Positions 50,444 through 60,715 of a DNA stretch of 64,000 bases are shown piece by piece. Source of the stretch: Chitinophaga sp. YR627. GTDB lineage: Bacteria; Bacteroidota; Bacteroidia; Chitinophagales; Chitinophagaceae. The translations under genes and the position numbers were made by a program. Below the pieces are notes generated by a model that was given only the letters and a program-made list of their open reading frames with translations, had not been told where the DNA came from and did no database searches. How positions within the stretch are numbered: the first letter of the stretch is position 1; every line of letters starts with the position of its first letter. The stretch is taken from NCBI RefSeq assembly GCF_900114995.1, contig NZ_FOUX01000006.1:1-64000 (forward strand), in the 5' to 3' direction.

Positions 50444-53404
50444 ATGAAAAAACTACTCATCATCTGCTGGCTTTTGCTGGTAAGTGTCGCTGTGACATTT
50501 GCTCAGCGCCAGACAATTAAAGGGCGGATATCCGACGCAGAAACCGGAGAACCGCTGGTTATGGTCAATGTGCAACTCAAAGGATCCACAACAGGCACAC
50601 AGACCGACGCTACAGGCGCATTTTCTCTTACCGTTCCCGATGCTCAGACCGGTGTACTGATGATCAGTTACCTCGGCTATCAGGCATTGACACAAAACAT
50701 TAATGGCAACAGCAACATTGTAGTGAAACTGGAAAAAGATAATAAACAACTGGACGAAGTCGTGGTCGTAGGTTATGGCGAAGTAAAGAAGCGTGACCTG
50801 ACCGGCGCTGTTACATCCGTGAAAGGCGAAGAACTCAGAAAGGTGCCTTCCACTAACGTAATGGAATCTGTACAGGGTAAACTGCCAGGTGTCGATATCA
50901 CTAAAAGCAATGGCGCAGCTGGTGCAAAGATCAATGTGACCGTACGTGGTAACAGATCTATCCGTGCGGATAATGGTCCGCTGTACATCGTAGACGGTGT
51001 ACAATACGAAAATATACAGGACATCAACCCCAACGATATTCAGTCAATGGAAGTACTGAAAGATGCTTCCTCCACCGCTGTATACGGATCAAGAGGCGCA
51101 AACGGTGTCATTATCATCACCACAAAAAAAGGTGCTTCTGGTAAACCGCGTGTTTTTGTCAACACCTACGCTGGTATTTCACAGGTAGCAGGCTATCCTG
51201 CGATGTCTACCGGCCCGCAATATGTTGCACAGAAACGTGAGGCAAACCGTACCACCGGCCGCTGGAAAACAGAAGCTGATGATCCCCTGATCTTCAATGC
51301 TGCAGAAGTAGCGTCTATTCAGAACAATCTCTGGACAGACTATGCAGATCTGCTGATCCATGATGGTTTACAACAGGATTATCAGGTGGGCGTATCCGGT
51401 GGTTCTGAGAAAACCAAAGTCTATCTCTCCCTGGATTATTTTGATGAGAAAGGTATCTTCAAACTGGATCACCTGAAACGTTATTCTGCCCGCTTAAACC
51501 TCGATCAGACCATCAATGATTATCTGAAAGTCGGTATGCAGAGTCAGGTGACCTACTACAACCAGGATAATCGCCGTGATCCACTGAACCAGGCAAATAA
51601 GATCGTACCGCTTAATCTTCCCTATGATGAAGATGGCAACCTGATCCTGTTCCCTAATATGGGTTCTATGATCAATCCGCTGGCAGACGAACAGCCCAAT
51701 GCCTATCAGAATAATGGTCGTGTGACCCGCACCTTTGTAAATGCCTATGTAGAACTGACGCCTTTAAAGGGGCTGTCCTTCCGTTCCAACCTGGGTGTGA
51801 CACTGGATAATGCCCGCACAGGGATCTTTGCTTCCAAAAACACGATCGAACGTTCCACAGCATCGGCTTCCAGATCGCAGTACAATAGTGGCAGCAAACG
51901 GTATATCAGCTGGGAAAACGTACTGAACTATACACAGAAACTGGGCGATCATACGTTCGGTCTGACAGGTGTAGCCAGCTTGCTCTCTGATCAGCGGGAT
52001 TCCAGTTTTTTACAGGGTGAAGGCCAGTTGCTGCCGGCGCAGTTATATTACGCTTTACAGAACAACGTAAGTGGTATTGCGATCCGTTCCAGCTATATGG
52101 CGAATAAACTGATCTCATTCACCGGTCGTATCAACTACAACTATAAAGGGAAATACCTGTTGTCACTCACCGGCCGTTCAGATGGTAGTTCCAAACTGGC
52201 GCCGGGTAATAAATGGGCATTCTTCCCTTCCGTAGCAGGTGCATGGCGTGTATCTGATGAACCTTTCATGAAATCACAACGCGTATTCAGCGATCTGAAA
52301 ATACGTGCGAGCTATGGTATCGCGGGTAATGATGCGGTACCGCCATATGCCACCGCCAGTTATCTGACCAAGATCCCGTTCTCCTACGATGATACCAACT
52401 CGGCACTGGCCTACGGTATCGGTAGTCAGATCGGTAACAGGAACCTGAAATGGGAGCTTTCTGCCACCACGGATATCGGTCTGGATATGAGTTTCTTTAA
52501 CGGCAGGATTGGCGCTACCATCGATCTGTATGATACGAAAACAAAAGACCTGTTGCTGCAAAGAACACTGCCATCTTCCTCCGGTGTAAGTACCGTGATC
52601 CAGAACATTGGTAAGACCAGGAACAGGGGTATTGAGATCGGTATCAACACCGTCAATGTCAGAAGCAGAAACTTCAGCTGGAATTCCAATATCGTTTTCT
52701 CTAAAAATAAAGAAGAGATCGTGGCACTGGCTGATGCCAATACCAATGATGTTGCCAATGGATGGTTTATCGGTTATCCGGTGCGTGTATTCTACGACTA
52801 TGAAAAGGTCGGTATCTGGCAGACCAAAGAAGCGGATGCGGCCACTGCCTTTGGCTATAAACCAGGCGATATCAAAGTGCGTGACCAGGACGGTAACGGC
52901 GTGCTGAATTCACAGGATCGTGTGATACTCGGCAGACAGGTCCCTACCTGGAGTGGTGGTCTGAACAACGATATCCGCTTTATGAATTTTGACCTGAATG
53001 TGTATGTATTCGCCCGCATCGGTCAATGGATCAATTCAGAATATGCAGCGAAGTATGATCCGCAGGGCCTGGAGAATAGTGCACCGCTGGACTACTGGAC
53101 GCCTGAGCATGAAACGAATGCTTATCCGCGCCCGAATGCCAGCGTTTCGAAGGACGGCACGCCTTTCATCAGAACACTGGGCTATAAAGATGGTTCTTTC
53201 GTGAAGATCCGTAACATTTCCCTGGGTTACACGCTGCCGGGTTCAGCGCTCAAAAACCTGCATCTGACCAACCTGCGTGTCTATGTAACAGGTAAGAACC
53301 TGTTCACTTTCAGTAAAGTGAAAGACTATGATCCGGAGAGAGGCGGTGACCTGAGTAATCCGCTGACGAAAATGTATGTAGCCGGTCTGAACGTAGAATT
53401 CTGA
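50444..53404 (+). CDS. SusC-family TonB-dependent transporter (pectin locus)
   Basis: A 986-aa outer-membrane transporter: signal peptide (ends VTFAQ), carboxypeptidase-like domain (about 24-100; IKGRISDAETGEPLVMVNVQLKG, LMISYLGYQALTQNI), plug (LDEVVVVGYGEVKKRDLTGAVTSVKGEEL, LPGVDITKSNGAAGAKINVTVRG, VYGSRGANGVIIITTKKG) and a barrel ending KMYVAGLNVEF. No STN domain, consistent with LacI rather than ECF control. By context it takes up pectic (galacturonan) oligosaccharides. SusD follows by 26 bases. Confidence 0.96.
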   Translation: MKKLLIICWLLLVSVAVTFAQRQTIKGRISDAETGEPLVMVNVQLKGSTTGTQTDATGAFSLTVPDAQTGVLMISYLGYQALTQNINGNSNIVVKLEKDNKQLDEVVVVGYGEVKKRDLTGAVTSVKGEELRKVPSTNVMESVQGKLPGVDITKSNGAAGAKINVTVRGNRSIRADNGPLYIVDGVQYENIQDINPNDIQSMEVLKDASSTAVYGSRGANGVIIITTKKGASGKPRVFVNTYAGISQVAGYPAMSTGPQYVAQKREANRTTGRWKTEADDPLIFNAAEVASIQNNLWTDYADLLIHDGLQQDYQVGVSGGSEKTKVYLSLDYFDEKGIFKLDHLKRYSARLNLDQTINDYLKVGMQSQVTYYNQDNRRDPLNQANKIVPLNLPYDEDGNLILFPNMGSMINPLADEQPNAYQNNGRVTRTFVNAYVELTPLKGLSFRSNLGVTLDNARTGIFASKNTIERSTASASRSQYNSGSKRYISWENVLNYTQKLGDHTFGLTGVASLLSDQRDSSFLQGEGQLLPAQLYYALQNNVSGIAIRSSYMANKLISFTGRINYNYKGKYLLSLTGRSDGSSKLAPGNKWAFFPSVAGAWRVSDEPFMKSQRVFSDLKIRASYGIAGNDAVPPYATASYLTKIPFSYDDTNSALAYGIGSQIGNRNLKWELSATTDIGLDMSFFNGRIGATIDLYDTKTKDLLLQRTLPSSSGVSTVIQNIGKTRNRGIEIGINTVNVRSRNFSWNSNIVFSKNKEEIVALADANTNDVANGWFIGYPVRVFYDYEKVGIWQTKEADAATAFGYKPGDIKVRDQDGNGVLNSQDRVILGRQVPTWSGGLNNDIRFMNFDLNVYVFARIGQWINSEYAAKYDPQGLENSAPLDYWTPEHETNAYPRPNASVSKDGTPFIRTLGYKDGSFVKIRNISLGYTLPGSALKNLHLTNLRVYVTGKNLFTFSKVKDYDPERGGDLSNPLTKMYVAGLNVEF

Positions 53405-53430
53405 TTTCATTCAAATTAACCTTACAAGTC

Positions 53431-55080
53431 ATGAAACGCTATATAAATCTTTTTATCATATTGATCGCGGGGGCTGGTCTGCTGGCTGCCTGTAACAAAC
53501 AACTGGAAGAATATAATCCATCCGGACTGACCGTAGATCAGGTGTTCAGTACACCTGATGGTTTTGAAACACTGGTCAGCGCCGCTTATTCTTATAATCG
53601 CTGGTGGTATGGAAAAGAAGAAGGTTACAGTATCTCAGAAATGGGTACTGATCTCTGGACCAGCGGAACCGGTGATAAATATCCTGACCTGACACAGTAT
53701 ATCAACTTACAGGCCAGCAATGGGGTGATGAGCGTCATGTGGAGACAGCTGTATTCCGCTATCAATTTGTGTAATACAGGTATCGGCAGAATTGGCAATG
53801 CCGGTTTTACGGAAGAGAAACGCGCCATGCGCGATGCCGAACTGCATTTCCTGCGTGCATTCTATTACTGGCATATTGTAGAGATGTGGGGTGGCGTACA
53901 CTTTACTGTTACAGAAACGGCAGGTGTGGAAACAACGGCTAACCGTACACCCGTAGACACTTTCTATGCACAGATATTCCGCGACCTGGATATTGCTGTA
54001 AAGAATCTGCCGGTGACTACCAGTGATTATGGCCGTGCCACGAGACCAGTAGCACAGGCATTCCTGGCGCGTATGTATCTGACCCGTGGTATGAATGACC
54101 GGGCAGCAGCACTGGCTGATTCTGTGATCACTAAGTACGGTTTCTCCCTCGTGCCGAAATATGCGGACCTGTGGAAGATGGATAACCTGCAAAACAAAGA
54201 GATCGTATGGGCCGTTAACTATATGAAGAACCTGGTGTTTGACGACAGACTTGACGCAACCTTATATCCAAATGGCCACTCCCGCGGTGCGAATAACGGT
54301 CACCTGATGTTTGGTATGAAATATGACGACTTACCGGGTTTACAGCGTGATGTCCTGAATGGCCGTCCTTTCAACAGATATATGCCTACGCTCTATCTGC
54401 TGGACCTGTTCAATGAGAAAGCAGATGCCCGTTATGATGCGACCTTTAAAAGCGTATGGCTGTGTAACAATACCAAGACAGCGCCGGCAGGTATGAAACT
54501 GGGTGATACGGCGGTGATCTGTACCAAATATGTCGTTTCCAATGCAGACACGGCTGGTAAGAAATACCGGGTGTATGACAGGAATATCTGTTACTATGCC
54601 AACCAGGGTGGTAAAGACCGTACGCGTTACGTTTCCTTACAGAAATTTGATGACCCAAGCCGCGCTTCCATGAATGAGGAACAGAGTGCGAAGGACGCTT
54701 ATATTATCAGACTGGCCGAATTGTACCTGATCGCTGCGGAAGCACAGATCAAACTGGGTAATACCGGTAAGGCGGCAGACTATATCAACGTACTGCGTAA
54801 GCGTGCGGCTATTCCGGGACATGAGGCTGAAATGGAAGTGTCTGCTGCAAATATGACCCTGGAGTTTATCCTGGATGAAAGAGCCCGCGAACTGGCAGGC
54901 GAGCAGCTCCGCTGGTTTGACCTGAAACGTACCGGTAAACTGTCCGCACACATTATTGCGCACAATCCGGATGCTGCAAAGAGTTTCCAGGAATTCCACA
55001 ATCTACGTCCGATCCCGCAGGATCAGATCGACGCTGTGACCAACAAAACTGAATTTACACAGAATCCAAACTATCAGTAA
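53431..55080 (+). CDS. SusD-family surface lipoprotein (pectin locus)
   Basis: A 549-aa lipoprotein, signal MKRYINLFIILIAGAGLLAAC (Cys21). SusD segments: LEEYNPSGLTVDQVFSTPDGFETLVSAAYSYNRWWYGKEEG, MRDAELHFLRAFYYWHIVEMWGGVHFT, IIRLAELYLIAAEAQIKLGNTGKAADYINVLRKRAAI, LEFILDERARELAGEQLRWFDLKRTGKL and the C-terminal LRPIPQDQIDAVTNKTEFTQNPNYQ. Ligand binding on the cell surface with SusC3. It is 19 bases from the CE12-GH28 gene, same transcript. Confidence 0.95.
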   Translation: MKRYINLFIILIAGAGLLAACNKQLEEYNPSGLTVDQVFSTPDGFETLVSAAYSYNRWWYGKEEGYSISEMGTDLWTSGTGDKYPDLTQYINLQASNGVMSVMWRQLYSAINLCNTGIGRIGNAGFTEEKRAMRDAELHFLRAFYYWHIVEMWGGVHFTVTETAGVETTANRTPVDTFYAQIFRDLDIAVKNLPVTTSDYGRATRPVAQAFLARMYLTRGMNDRAAALADSVITKYGFSLVPKYADLWKMDNLQNKEIVWAVNYMKNLVFDDRLDATLYPNGHSRGANNGHLMFGMKYDDLPGLQRDVLNGRPFNRYMPTLYLLDLFNEKADARYDATFKSVWLCNNTKTAPAGMKLGDTAVICTKYVVSNADTAGKKYRVYDRNICYYANQGGKDRTRYVSLQKFDDPSRASMNEEQSAKDAYIIRLAELYLIAAEAQIKLGNTGKAADYINVLRKRAAIPGHEAEMEVSAANMTLEFILDERARELAGEQLRWFDLKRTGKLSAHIIAHNPDAAKSFQEFHNLRPIPQDQIDAVTNKTEFTQNPNYQ

Positions 55081-55099
55081 TACCATTAAACCGAAGCTC

Positions 55100-57295
55100 A
55101 TGAAGTTGTATCTATTGGCGCTGCTTTTCCCTTTGATCAGCTGGATACCGACAGACGATCCGCCGCGCGTATTTATGATCGGAGATTCCACCATGGCCGA
55201 TAAGCCTTTGGCAGATAATCCGGAAAGAGGATGGGGGCAGCTGTTTCCCCTGTTCCTGCAGAAAGGCGTGACGGTAAAGAACTATGCCGTAAATGGACGC
55301 AGTACCAAAAGTTTCATCAATGAGCATCGCTGGGATAGCGTTCTTGTGCAATTAAAGGCCGGTGACTGGGTGATTATCCAATTCGGGCATAATGACTCCA
55401 AAAAGGATGATTCGACCCGTTTTGCGGCTCCTAAGGGCGCTTATAAGGATAATCTGATCCGTTTTGTGAAAGAAGCCCGGGCAAAAGGGGCTAATCCTGT
55501 CCTCGTGACACCGGTCATGCGCAGGAAATTTGATGAGAAAGGCGCCTTCGTCGACCAGCATGGCGAATACCCCGGCGTAGTACGGGAGCTGGCTGCCAGT
55601 CTGAAAGTACCGCTGATCGATCTGCATAAAAGCAGTGAGGCCTTACTGGTACAACAGGGTGTACAGGGCTCTGAAAAGTTATTTAAAACCACTCCGGCAG
55701 GGCACTATAGTACCCTGCCGAATGGCGTAACGGATAATACCCATTTCAATACTTATGGCGCTACCCTGGTCGCAGGACTGGTAGCCAGAGAGATCAGGGA
55801 TAAACATATAGGTCTGGAGAAATACCTCCAGCAGACTGAATTCGAAGGTAAATACCGTTTTGACCTGCCGGAGATCTATGAGCCGCATTTCAAAAGAGAT
55901 ACGCTCACTATCGTCGCATTTGGCGCGAAAGCAGACGGTGTGACGCTGAACAGTAAAAGTATCAACGCCGCCATTACCAAAGCCAGTGAGAACGGTGGGG
56001 GTGTGGTGATGATACCCGCCGGACTGTGGCTCACTGGCCCGGTCGTTATGAAAAGTAATGTGAACCTGTACCTGGCGCCTAATGCCCTGTTGCAGTTCAC
56101 AACAGATTTTGACCAGTACCCGCTTGTAGAAACGACTTATGAAGGATTGAAAGCTATGCGCTGTCAGGCGCCAATATCTGCTGTAAACACAGAGAATATC
56201 GCGATTACCGGTAAAGGGATCATAGATGGCGGTGGCGATGCCTGGCGTATTGTTAAGAAAGATAAACTGACGGACTCCCAATGGAAGAAGTTACTGGCTT
56301 CCGGTGGTATAGAAGGGGAGGATCAAAAGACCTGGTATCCTTCGGCAAAGTCTCAGAAAGGATCACACACCAAACTCGCAGGTGTGATTGAAGCGGGTAA
56401 GACGGCTGCCGACTACAATGATATCAAGGACTTCCTTCGTCCGAATATGCTCAGTATCACTTCCTGCAAATATGTGTTGCTGGAAGGTGTCACCTTCCAG
56501 AACTCACCGGCCTGGTGTCTGCATCCGCTGCTGACCGAACATATCACCCTGAGAGACGTATACGCTAAAAACCCCTGGTATGCACAAAATGGCGATGGTA
56601 TCGATCTGGAGTCCTGTCGCTATGCACGTATCGAAGGTTGCACCTTTGATGTAGGGGATGATGGTATCTGTATCAAATCCGGCCGCGATGAACAGGGACG
56701 TAAGCGTGGCGTGGCTACAGAAGACGTGATCGTGAATAACTGTACGGTATATCACGCACACGGCGGATTTGTTGTGGGCAGTGAGATGTCCGGCGGCGCC
56801 AGAAATCTGTTCGTTTCCAATTGCTCTTTCCTCGGTACGGACATTGGCCTGCGTTTTAAAACAACCCGTGGCCGTGGTGGTGTTGTAGAAAAGATCTATG
56901 TCAACAACATCAACATGAAAGATATACCTGCGGAGGCGATCCTCTTTGATATGTATTATATGGCGAAAGATCCTGTGCTATTATCCGGAGAGAAACGTGA
57001 AGCGGTAAAAGTGGAACTGTTCCCGGTAACAGAAGCGACTCCTCAGTTCAGAGATTTCCATATCAGTAATGTGGTGTGTCACGGCGCAGAGAAAGCCATC
57101 TTCATACGGGGATTACCGGAAATGCCGATCAGTGATATTCATCTGAAAGATATCACGATCAAGGCGAAGAAAGCGGGTGACTGTATCGTTGGCAACAATA
57201 TCAGTATGAGCAATGTAACGCTGATCACAGAAGACAACGGTAAACTCAATGTACAGGATAGCAAACAGGTTAAACTGGACATTAGTAAAAGATAA
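55100..57295 (+). CDS. Bifunctional pectinase: CE12 acetylesterase fused to GH28 polygalacturonase
   Basis: A 731-aa exported protein with two enzymes in one chain. Signal peptide about 1-16. Domain 1 (20-245) is an SGNH esterase of the rhamnogalacturonan-acetylesterase type: MIGDSTMAD (Ser30), YAVNGRSTKS, FGHNDS, and DNTHFN (Asp212/His215). Domain 2 (about 275-720) is a GH28 right-handed beta-helix: FGAKADGVTLNSKSINAAI, AQNGDGIDLES (Asp about 497), DVGDDGICIKSG (about 518-521), HAHGGFVVGSE (His about 553), RFKTTRGRGG (about 584). It would remove acetyl groups and cut galacturonan in the periplasm. The GH28 active-site NGD replaces the textbook NTD. Confidence 0.93.
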   Translation: MKLYLLALLFPLISWIPTDDPPRVFMIGDSTMADKPLADNPERGWGQLFPLFLQKGVTVKNYAVNGRSTKSFINEHRWDSVLVQLKAGDWVIIQFGHNDSKKDDSTRFAAPKGAYKDNLIRFVKEARAKGANPVLVTPVMRRKFDEKGAFVDQHGEYPGVVRELAASLKVPLIDLHKSSEALLVQQGVQGSEKLFKTTPAGHYSTLPNGVTDNTHFNTYGATLVAGLVAREIRDKHIGLEKYLQQTEFEGKYRFDLPEIYEPHFKRDTLTIVAFGAKADGVTLNSKSINAAITKASENGGGVVMIPAGLWLTGPVVMKSNVNLYLAPNALLQFTTDFDQYPLVETTYEGLKAMRCQAPISAVNTENIAITGKGIIDGGGDAWRIVKKDKLTDSQWKKLLASGGIEGEDQKTWYPSAKSQKGSHTKLAGVIEAGKTAADYNDIKDFLRPNMLSITSCKYVLLEGVTFQNSPAWCLHPLLTEHITLRDVYAKNPWYAQNGDGIDLESCRYARIEGCTFDVGDDGICIKSGRDEQGRKRGVATEDVIVNNCTVYHAHGGFVVGSEMSGGARNLFVSNCSFLGTDIGLRFKTTRGRGGVVEKIYVNNINMKDIPAEAILFDMYYMAKDPVLLSGEKREAVKVELFPVTEATPQFRDFHISNVVCHGAEKAIFIRGLPEMPISDIHLKDITIKAKKAGDCIVGNNISMSNVTLITEDNGKLNVQDSKQVKLDISKR

Positions 57296-57313
57296 TTCAT
57301 CAAAGTATACGGC

Positions 57314-59206
57314 ATGAAGAAACTACTGAATACCCTTTTGCTCCTCCTGCCGGCGACTGCCTTTGCACAATCAGCAAAGATGGCGGAAACCATGATACGG
57401 ATATGGGGCGATTCTTTACAACTGGCAGGAAGACATGCACATTGGACGTATGACCAGGGTGTGGTACTGGAAGGTTTTACCGGATTGTGGAAGAACACCG
57501 GCGACGGGCAATATTTTAAATTCATACAGACAGGTCTTGATCATTATATTGAGAAAGACGGTACGATACGGACTTACAAGGCTGAAGATTACAACATAGA
57601 CAACATCAAGAATGGGCGCTCGTTACTGTTGTTATACAAAGTAACCAATGAAGAGAAATATAAACTGGCTGCCGATAAACTAAAAGCACAGCTGGATAAA
57701 ATGCCGCGTACCAAAGAAGGCGGCTTCTGGCACAAGAAACGCTATCCGTTCCAGATGTGGCTGGACGGATTGTATATGGCAGAACCTTTCTATGCAGAAT
57801 ATGCTGCGATGTATCATGATGAAACAGCATTCAAAGACATCACGCGTCAGTTTGTACTGATGGAAGAACATTCCCGTGATAATAAAACAGGCCTGCTGTA
57901 TCATGGGTATGATGAATCCCGTGAACAACGCTGGGCAGATAAAACTACCGGTCGTTCTCCTAATTTCTGGGGTCGTGCGATGGGCTGGTATGGTATGGCG
58001 CTGGTAGATGCACTGGAATATTATCCTGCCGGTCATCCGGGTAGAGATAGTCTGCTGCAGATCCTGAACCGCATGGCGGTAGCCGTTAAGAAATACCAGG
58101 ACCCAACGAGCGGTTGCTGGTACCAGGTGCTGGACAAAGCAGGGTCGAAGGGGAACTACCTGGAAGCTTCGGGTTCCTGTATGTTTGTGTATGCACTGGC
58201 CAAAGGGATCAGACTGGGATATCTGCCTGCGTCCTACCGGACAGTAGCCGAGAAAGGCTATAAAGGCATTACAAAACAATTTGTACGTACTGCTCCGGAA
58301 GGAGGCGTTAACCTGGAAGGTACCGTGAGCGTAGCTGGTCTGGGTGGCGATCCTTACCGGGATGGCAGTTATGCATACTATCTGAGTGAGAAAGTAGTGA
58401 CCAATGATCCGAAAGGTGTCGGCGCTTATATGCTGGCTTCAAATGAGATGGAGCAGGCAGCTATTCCGCAGACAGGTAAAGGACTGATGGTAACCATCGA
58501 TAACTTTTTCAATAATGAATTCAGGAAAGGGATTACCGGTCAGCCGGAGTCCTGGCACTACGTGTGGAATGAGATGGACAACGGCGGATTTTCGCTCTGG
58601 GGACATATCTTCCATAACAGAGGCGCAAAGACCAATACACTATCCGAAGCACCGACTGCTGCCAATCTCGCAAAGTCCAATATCCTGATCATTGTGGATC
58701 CTGATACAGAGAAGGAAACAGCAAAGCCTAACTACATGACGGAAGCACATGCCACACAGCTGGAGAACTGGGTAAAGCAGGGCGGTGTGCTGGTGATATT
58801 ACAGAATGATGCAGGTAATTCAGAGATCAAAACCTTCAATATACTGACAGATAAATTCGGTATTCATTTTAAGGAAGACAGCCGTAATCATGTGGAAGGC
58901 AAACAATTTGAACAGGGCGCACTCTTCCTGCCGGCTGGTAACAGTGTATTCGCACATACAAAGAAGATCTACATCAAAGAGATCTCTACGCTTGCATTAA
59001 AACAACCAGCCAAAGCATTGTATACAGATAATGGAGATGTGATCATGGCGACTGCCAAAGTCGGCAAGGGAGCAGTATTTGCCGTAGGCGATCCCTGGTT
59101 TTATAACGAATACCTGGATGGACGCCGTTTGCCGGCTTCCTTTGAAAATTACCAGGCAGCTACTGATCTGACGGAGTGGTTATTCAGACAGGCTACTCAT
59201 AAATAA
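57314..59206 (+). CDS. GH105 unsaturated galacturonyl/rhamnogalacturonyl hydrolase with C-terminal DUF4350-like domain
   Basis: A 630-aa exported protein (signal ends TAFAQ). Residues 25-385 are a GH105 (alpha/alpha)6 barrel: HWTYDQGVVLEGFTGLW, GGFWHKKRYPFQMWLDGLYMAEPFYAEYA with the catalytic Asp near 150, NFWGRAMGWYGMALVDAL, LEASGSCMFVYALAKGI. It hydrates and cleaves 4,5-unsaturated uronyl residues made by lyases. Residues about 390-630 form a separate alpha/beta domain (NILIIVDPDTEKET, LENWVKQGGVLVILQNDAG, GKGAVFAVGDPWFYNEYLDGR) like DUF4350/class-I-glutaminase-like folds; function unknown. GH105 alone is about 370 aa, so this is a fusion. Confidence 0.93.
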   Translation: MKKLLNTLLLLLPATAFAQSAKMAETMIRIWGDSLQLAGRHAHWTYDQGVVLEGFTGLWKNTGDGQYFKFIQTGLDHYIEKDGTIRTYKAEDYNIDNIKNGRSLLLLYKVTNEEKYKLAADKLKAQLDKMPRTKEGGFWHKKRYPFQMWLDGLYMAEPFYAEYAAMYHDETAFKDITRQFVLMEEHSRDNKTGLLYHGYDESREQRWADKTTGRSPNFWGRAMGWYGMALVDALEYYPAGHPGRDSLLQILNRMAVAVKKYQDPTSGCWYQVLDKAGSKGNYLEASGSCMFVYALAKGIRLGYLPASYRTVAEKGYKGITKQFVRTAPEGGVNLEGTVSVAGLGGDPYRDGSYAYYLSEKVVTNDPKGVGAYMLASNEMEQAAIPQTGKGLMVTIDNFFNNEFRKGITGQPESWHYVWNEMDNGGFSLWGHIFHNRGAKTNTLSEAPTAANLAKSNILIIVDPDTEKETAKPNYMTEAHATQLENWVKQGGVLVILQNDAGNSEIKTFNILTDKFGIHFKEDSRNHVEGKQFEQGALFLPAGNSVFAHTKKIYIKEISTLALKQPAKALYTDNGDVIMATAKVGKGAVFAVGDPWFYNEYLDGRRLPASFENYQAATDLTEWLFRQATHK

Positions 59207-59257
59207 TTAGTAAATACGGTCGATGGAAGTGGTGCATTGACGCATTAAATAAGAAAT

Positions 59258-60703
59258 ATGCAATTGAACAAACAGTTTCTGACAGGCAAAGCGCGTGCTG
59301 TATTGCCCGAAAAAGTACTGCAATTCGGTACCGGTGTATTACTGCGTGGTCTGCCTGATTATTTCATTGATAAGGCCAATAAGGCCGGTATTTTTAATGG
59401 CCGTATCGTTGTGGTGAAGTCTACGGATAAAGGTAATACCGATGCTTACAATGAACAGGATTACCTGTATACGCATTGTATCCAGGGGATCATGCAGGGC
59501 AGAAGAGTAGAGGAATATGTTGTAAATGATGCGATCAGCAGGGTGTTGTCTGCTACCGGCGAATGGGAGCAAATTTTGCAATGTGCCACTGATCCGGAGA
59601 TGGAGATCATTATTTCCAATACGACAGAAGTAGGTATTACCCTGACGGCGGATAATATCCATGCCGCTCCACCGGCTTCTTTCCCCGGTAAACTACTGGC
59701 ATTTCTCTTACGTCGTTACCGGCATTTCAAAGGAGATACCAATAAGGGAATGGTCATCATTCCGACTGAACTGATACCCGACAACGGAACTAAATTAAAG
59801 CAGATCCTTCTGGAACTGGCGCAACAGCATCAACTGGAAGCCGCTTTCACAGACTGGTTATCTACCGCGAATCATATCTGTAACTCACTGGTGGACCGTA
59901 TCGTCCCGGGCGCTCTTCCGGCAGCTGCACAGGCTGCGGTGGAGGCGCAACTGGGGTATACAGATCAACTGATGATCATGTCAGAGCCTTATGCTTTATG
60001 GGCGATAGAAACATCCAGTGAGCGGGTCAGGAAGGTGCTGGCATTTGCACCTGCGGATAGCGGGGTAGTCCTGGCGCCGGATATCAATATCTTCCGCGAA
60101 CTGAAATTGCGGTTGCTGAACGGTACACATACACTGAGCTGCGGACTGGCCGTATTGGCGGGATTTAATACCGTGAAAGAAGCGATGGAAGATGCTGCGA
60201 TGGAAAGCTGCATCTCTGCACTGGCACAACATGAAATAGTGCCTGCTATAACGAATGTAGCTATCCGGGAAGATGCGGCCTTACGCTTTGCCGGCAGTGT
60301 GCTGGATCGCTTCAGAAATCCGTTTATCGAGCATCGCTGGCAGAGCATCACCATGCAGTATACTTCCAAAATGAAGATGCGCGTAATACCCGTGATCGTA
60401 CGGCATTATCAGCGCCTGGAAGAAGTACCTGCATTGATGGCATTAGGTTTTGCTGCCTATCTGTTGTTCATGCGTGATGGGGAAGTAACAGATGATTATG
60501 CGGACTATTTCAAAGAAAAATGGCAAAGACTGGAGCCAGCCGTATTGGTACAGACGGTATTAAAAGATACTGCCCTCTGGGGTGTCGATCTCACACAGTT
60601 ACCGGGTTTTGCGCATGCGGTTACGATCATGATGGGTGCATTACTCACAGAAGGAGCCGCATCATTGATCAGAAGGGTATCAGAAGAAACAACGATCGCT
60701 TAA
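59258..60703 (+). CDS. uxaB: Tagaturonate reductase (altronate oxidoreductase)
   Basis: A 481-aa cytoplasmic enzyme of the long-chain mannitol-dehydrogenase family, the usual length of UxaB. VLQFGTGVLLRGLPDYFIDKANKAG is the nucleotide-binding N-terminus; IIISNTTEVGITLT, KGMVIIPTELIPDNG, WLSTANHICNSLVDRIVPG (Lys/Asn/His active-site neighbourhood) and LLNGTHTLSCGLAVLAG are diagnostic. It reduces D-tagaturonate to D-altronate with NADH. It follows the GH105 gene and is followed by uxaA 12 bases on. Confidence 0.95.
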   Translation: MQLNKQFLTGKARAVLPEKVLQFGTGVLLRGLPDYFIDKANKAGIFNGRIVVVKSTDKGNTDAYNEQDYLYTHCIQGIMQGRRVEEYVVNDAISRVLSATGEWEQILQCATDPEMEIIISNTTEVGITLTADNIHAAPPASFPGKLLAFLLRRYRHFKGDTNKGMVIIPTELIPDNGTKLKQILLELAQQHQLEAAFTDWLSTANHICNSLVDRIVPGALPAAAQAAVEAQLGYTDQLMIMSEPYALWAIETSSERVRKVLAFAPADSGVVLAPDINIFRELKLRLLNGTHTLSCGLAVLAGFNTVKEAMEDAAMESCISALAQHEIVPAITNVAIREDAALRFAGSVLDRFRNPFIEHRWQSITMQYTSKMKMRVIPVIVRHYQRLEEVPALMALGFAAYLLFMRDGEVTDDYADYFKEKWQRLEPAVLVQTVLKDTALWGVDLTQLPGFAHAVTIMMGALLTEGAASLIRRVSEETTIA

Positions 60704-60715
60704 ATAAAACAGTAT

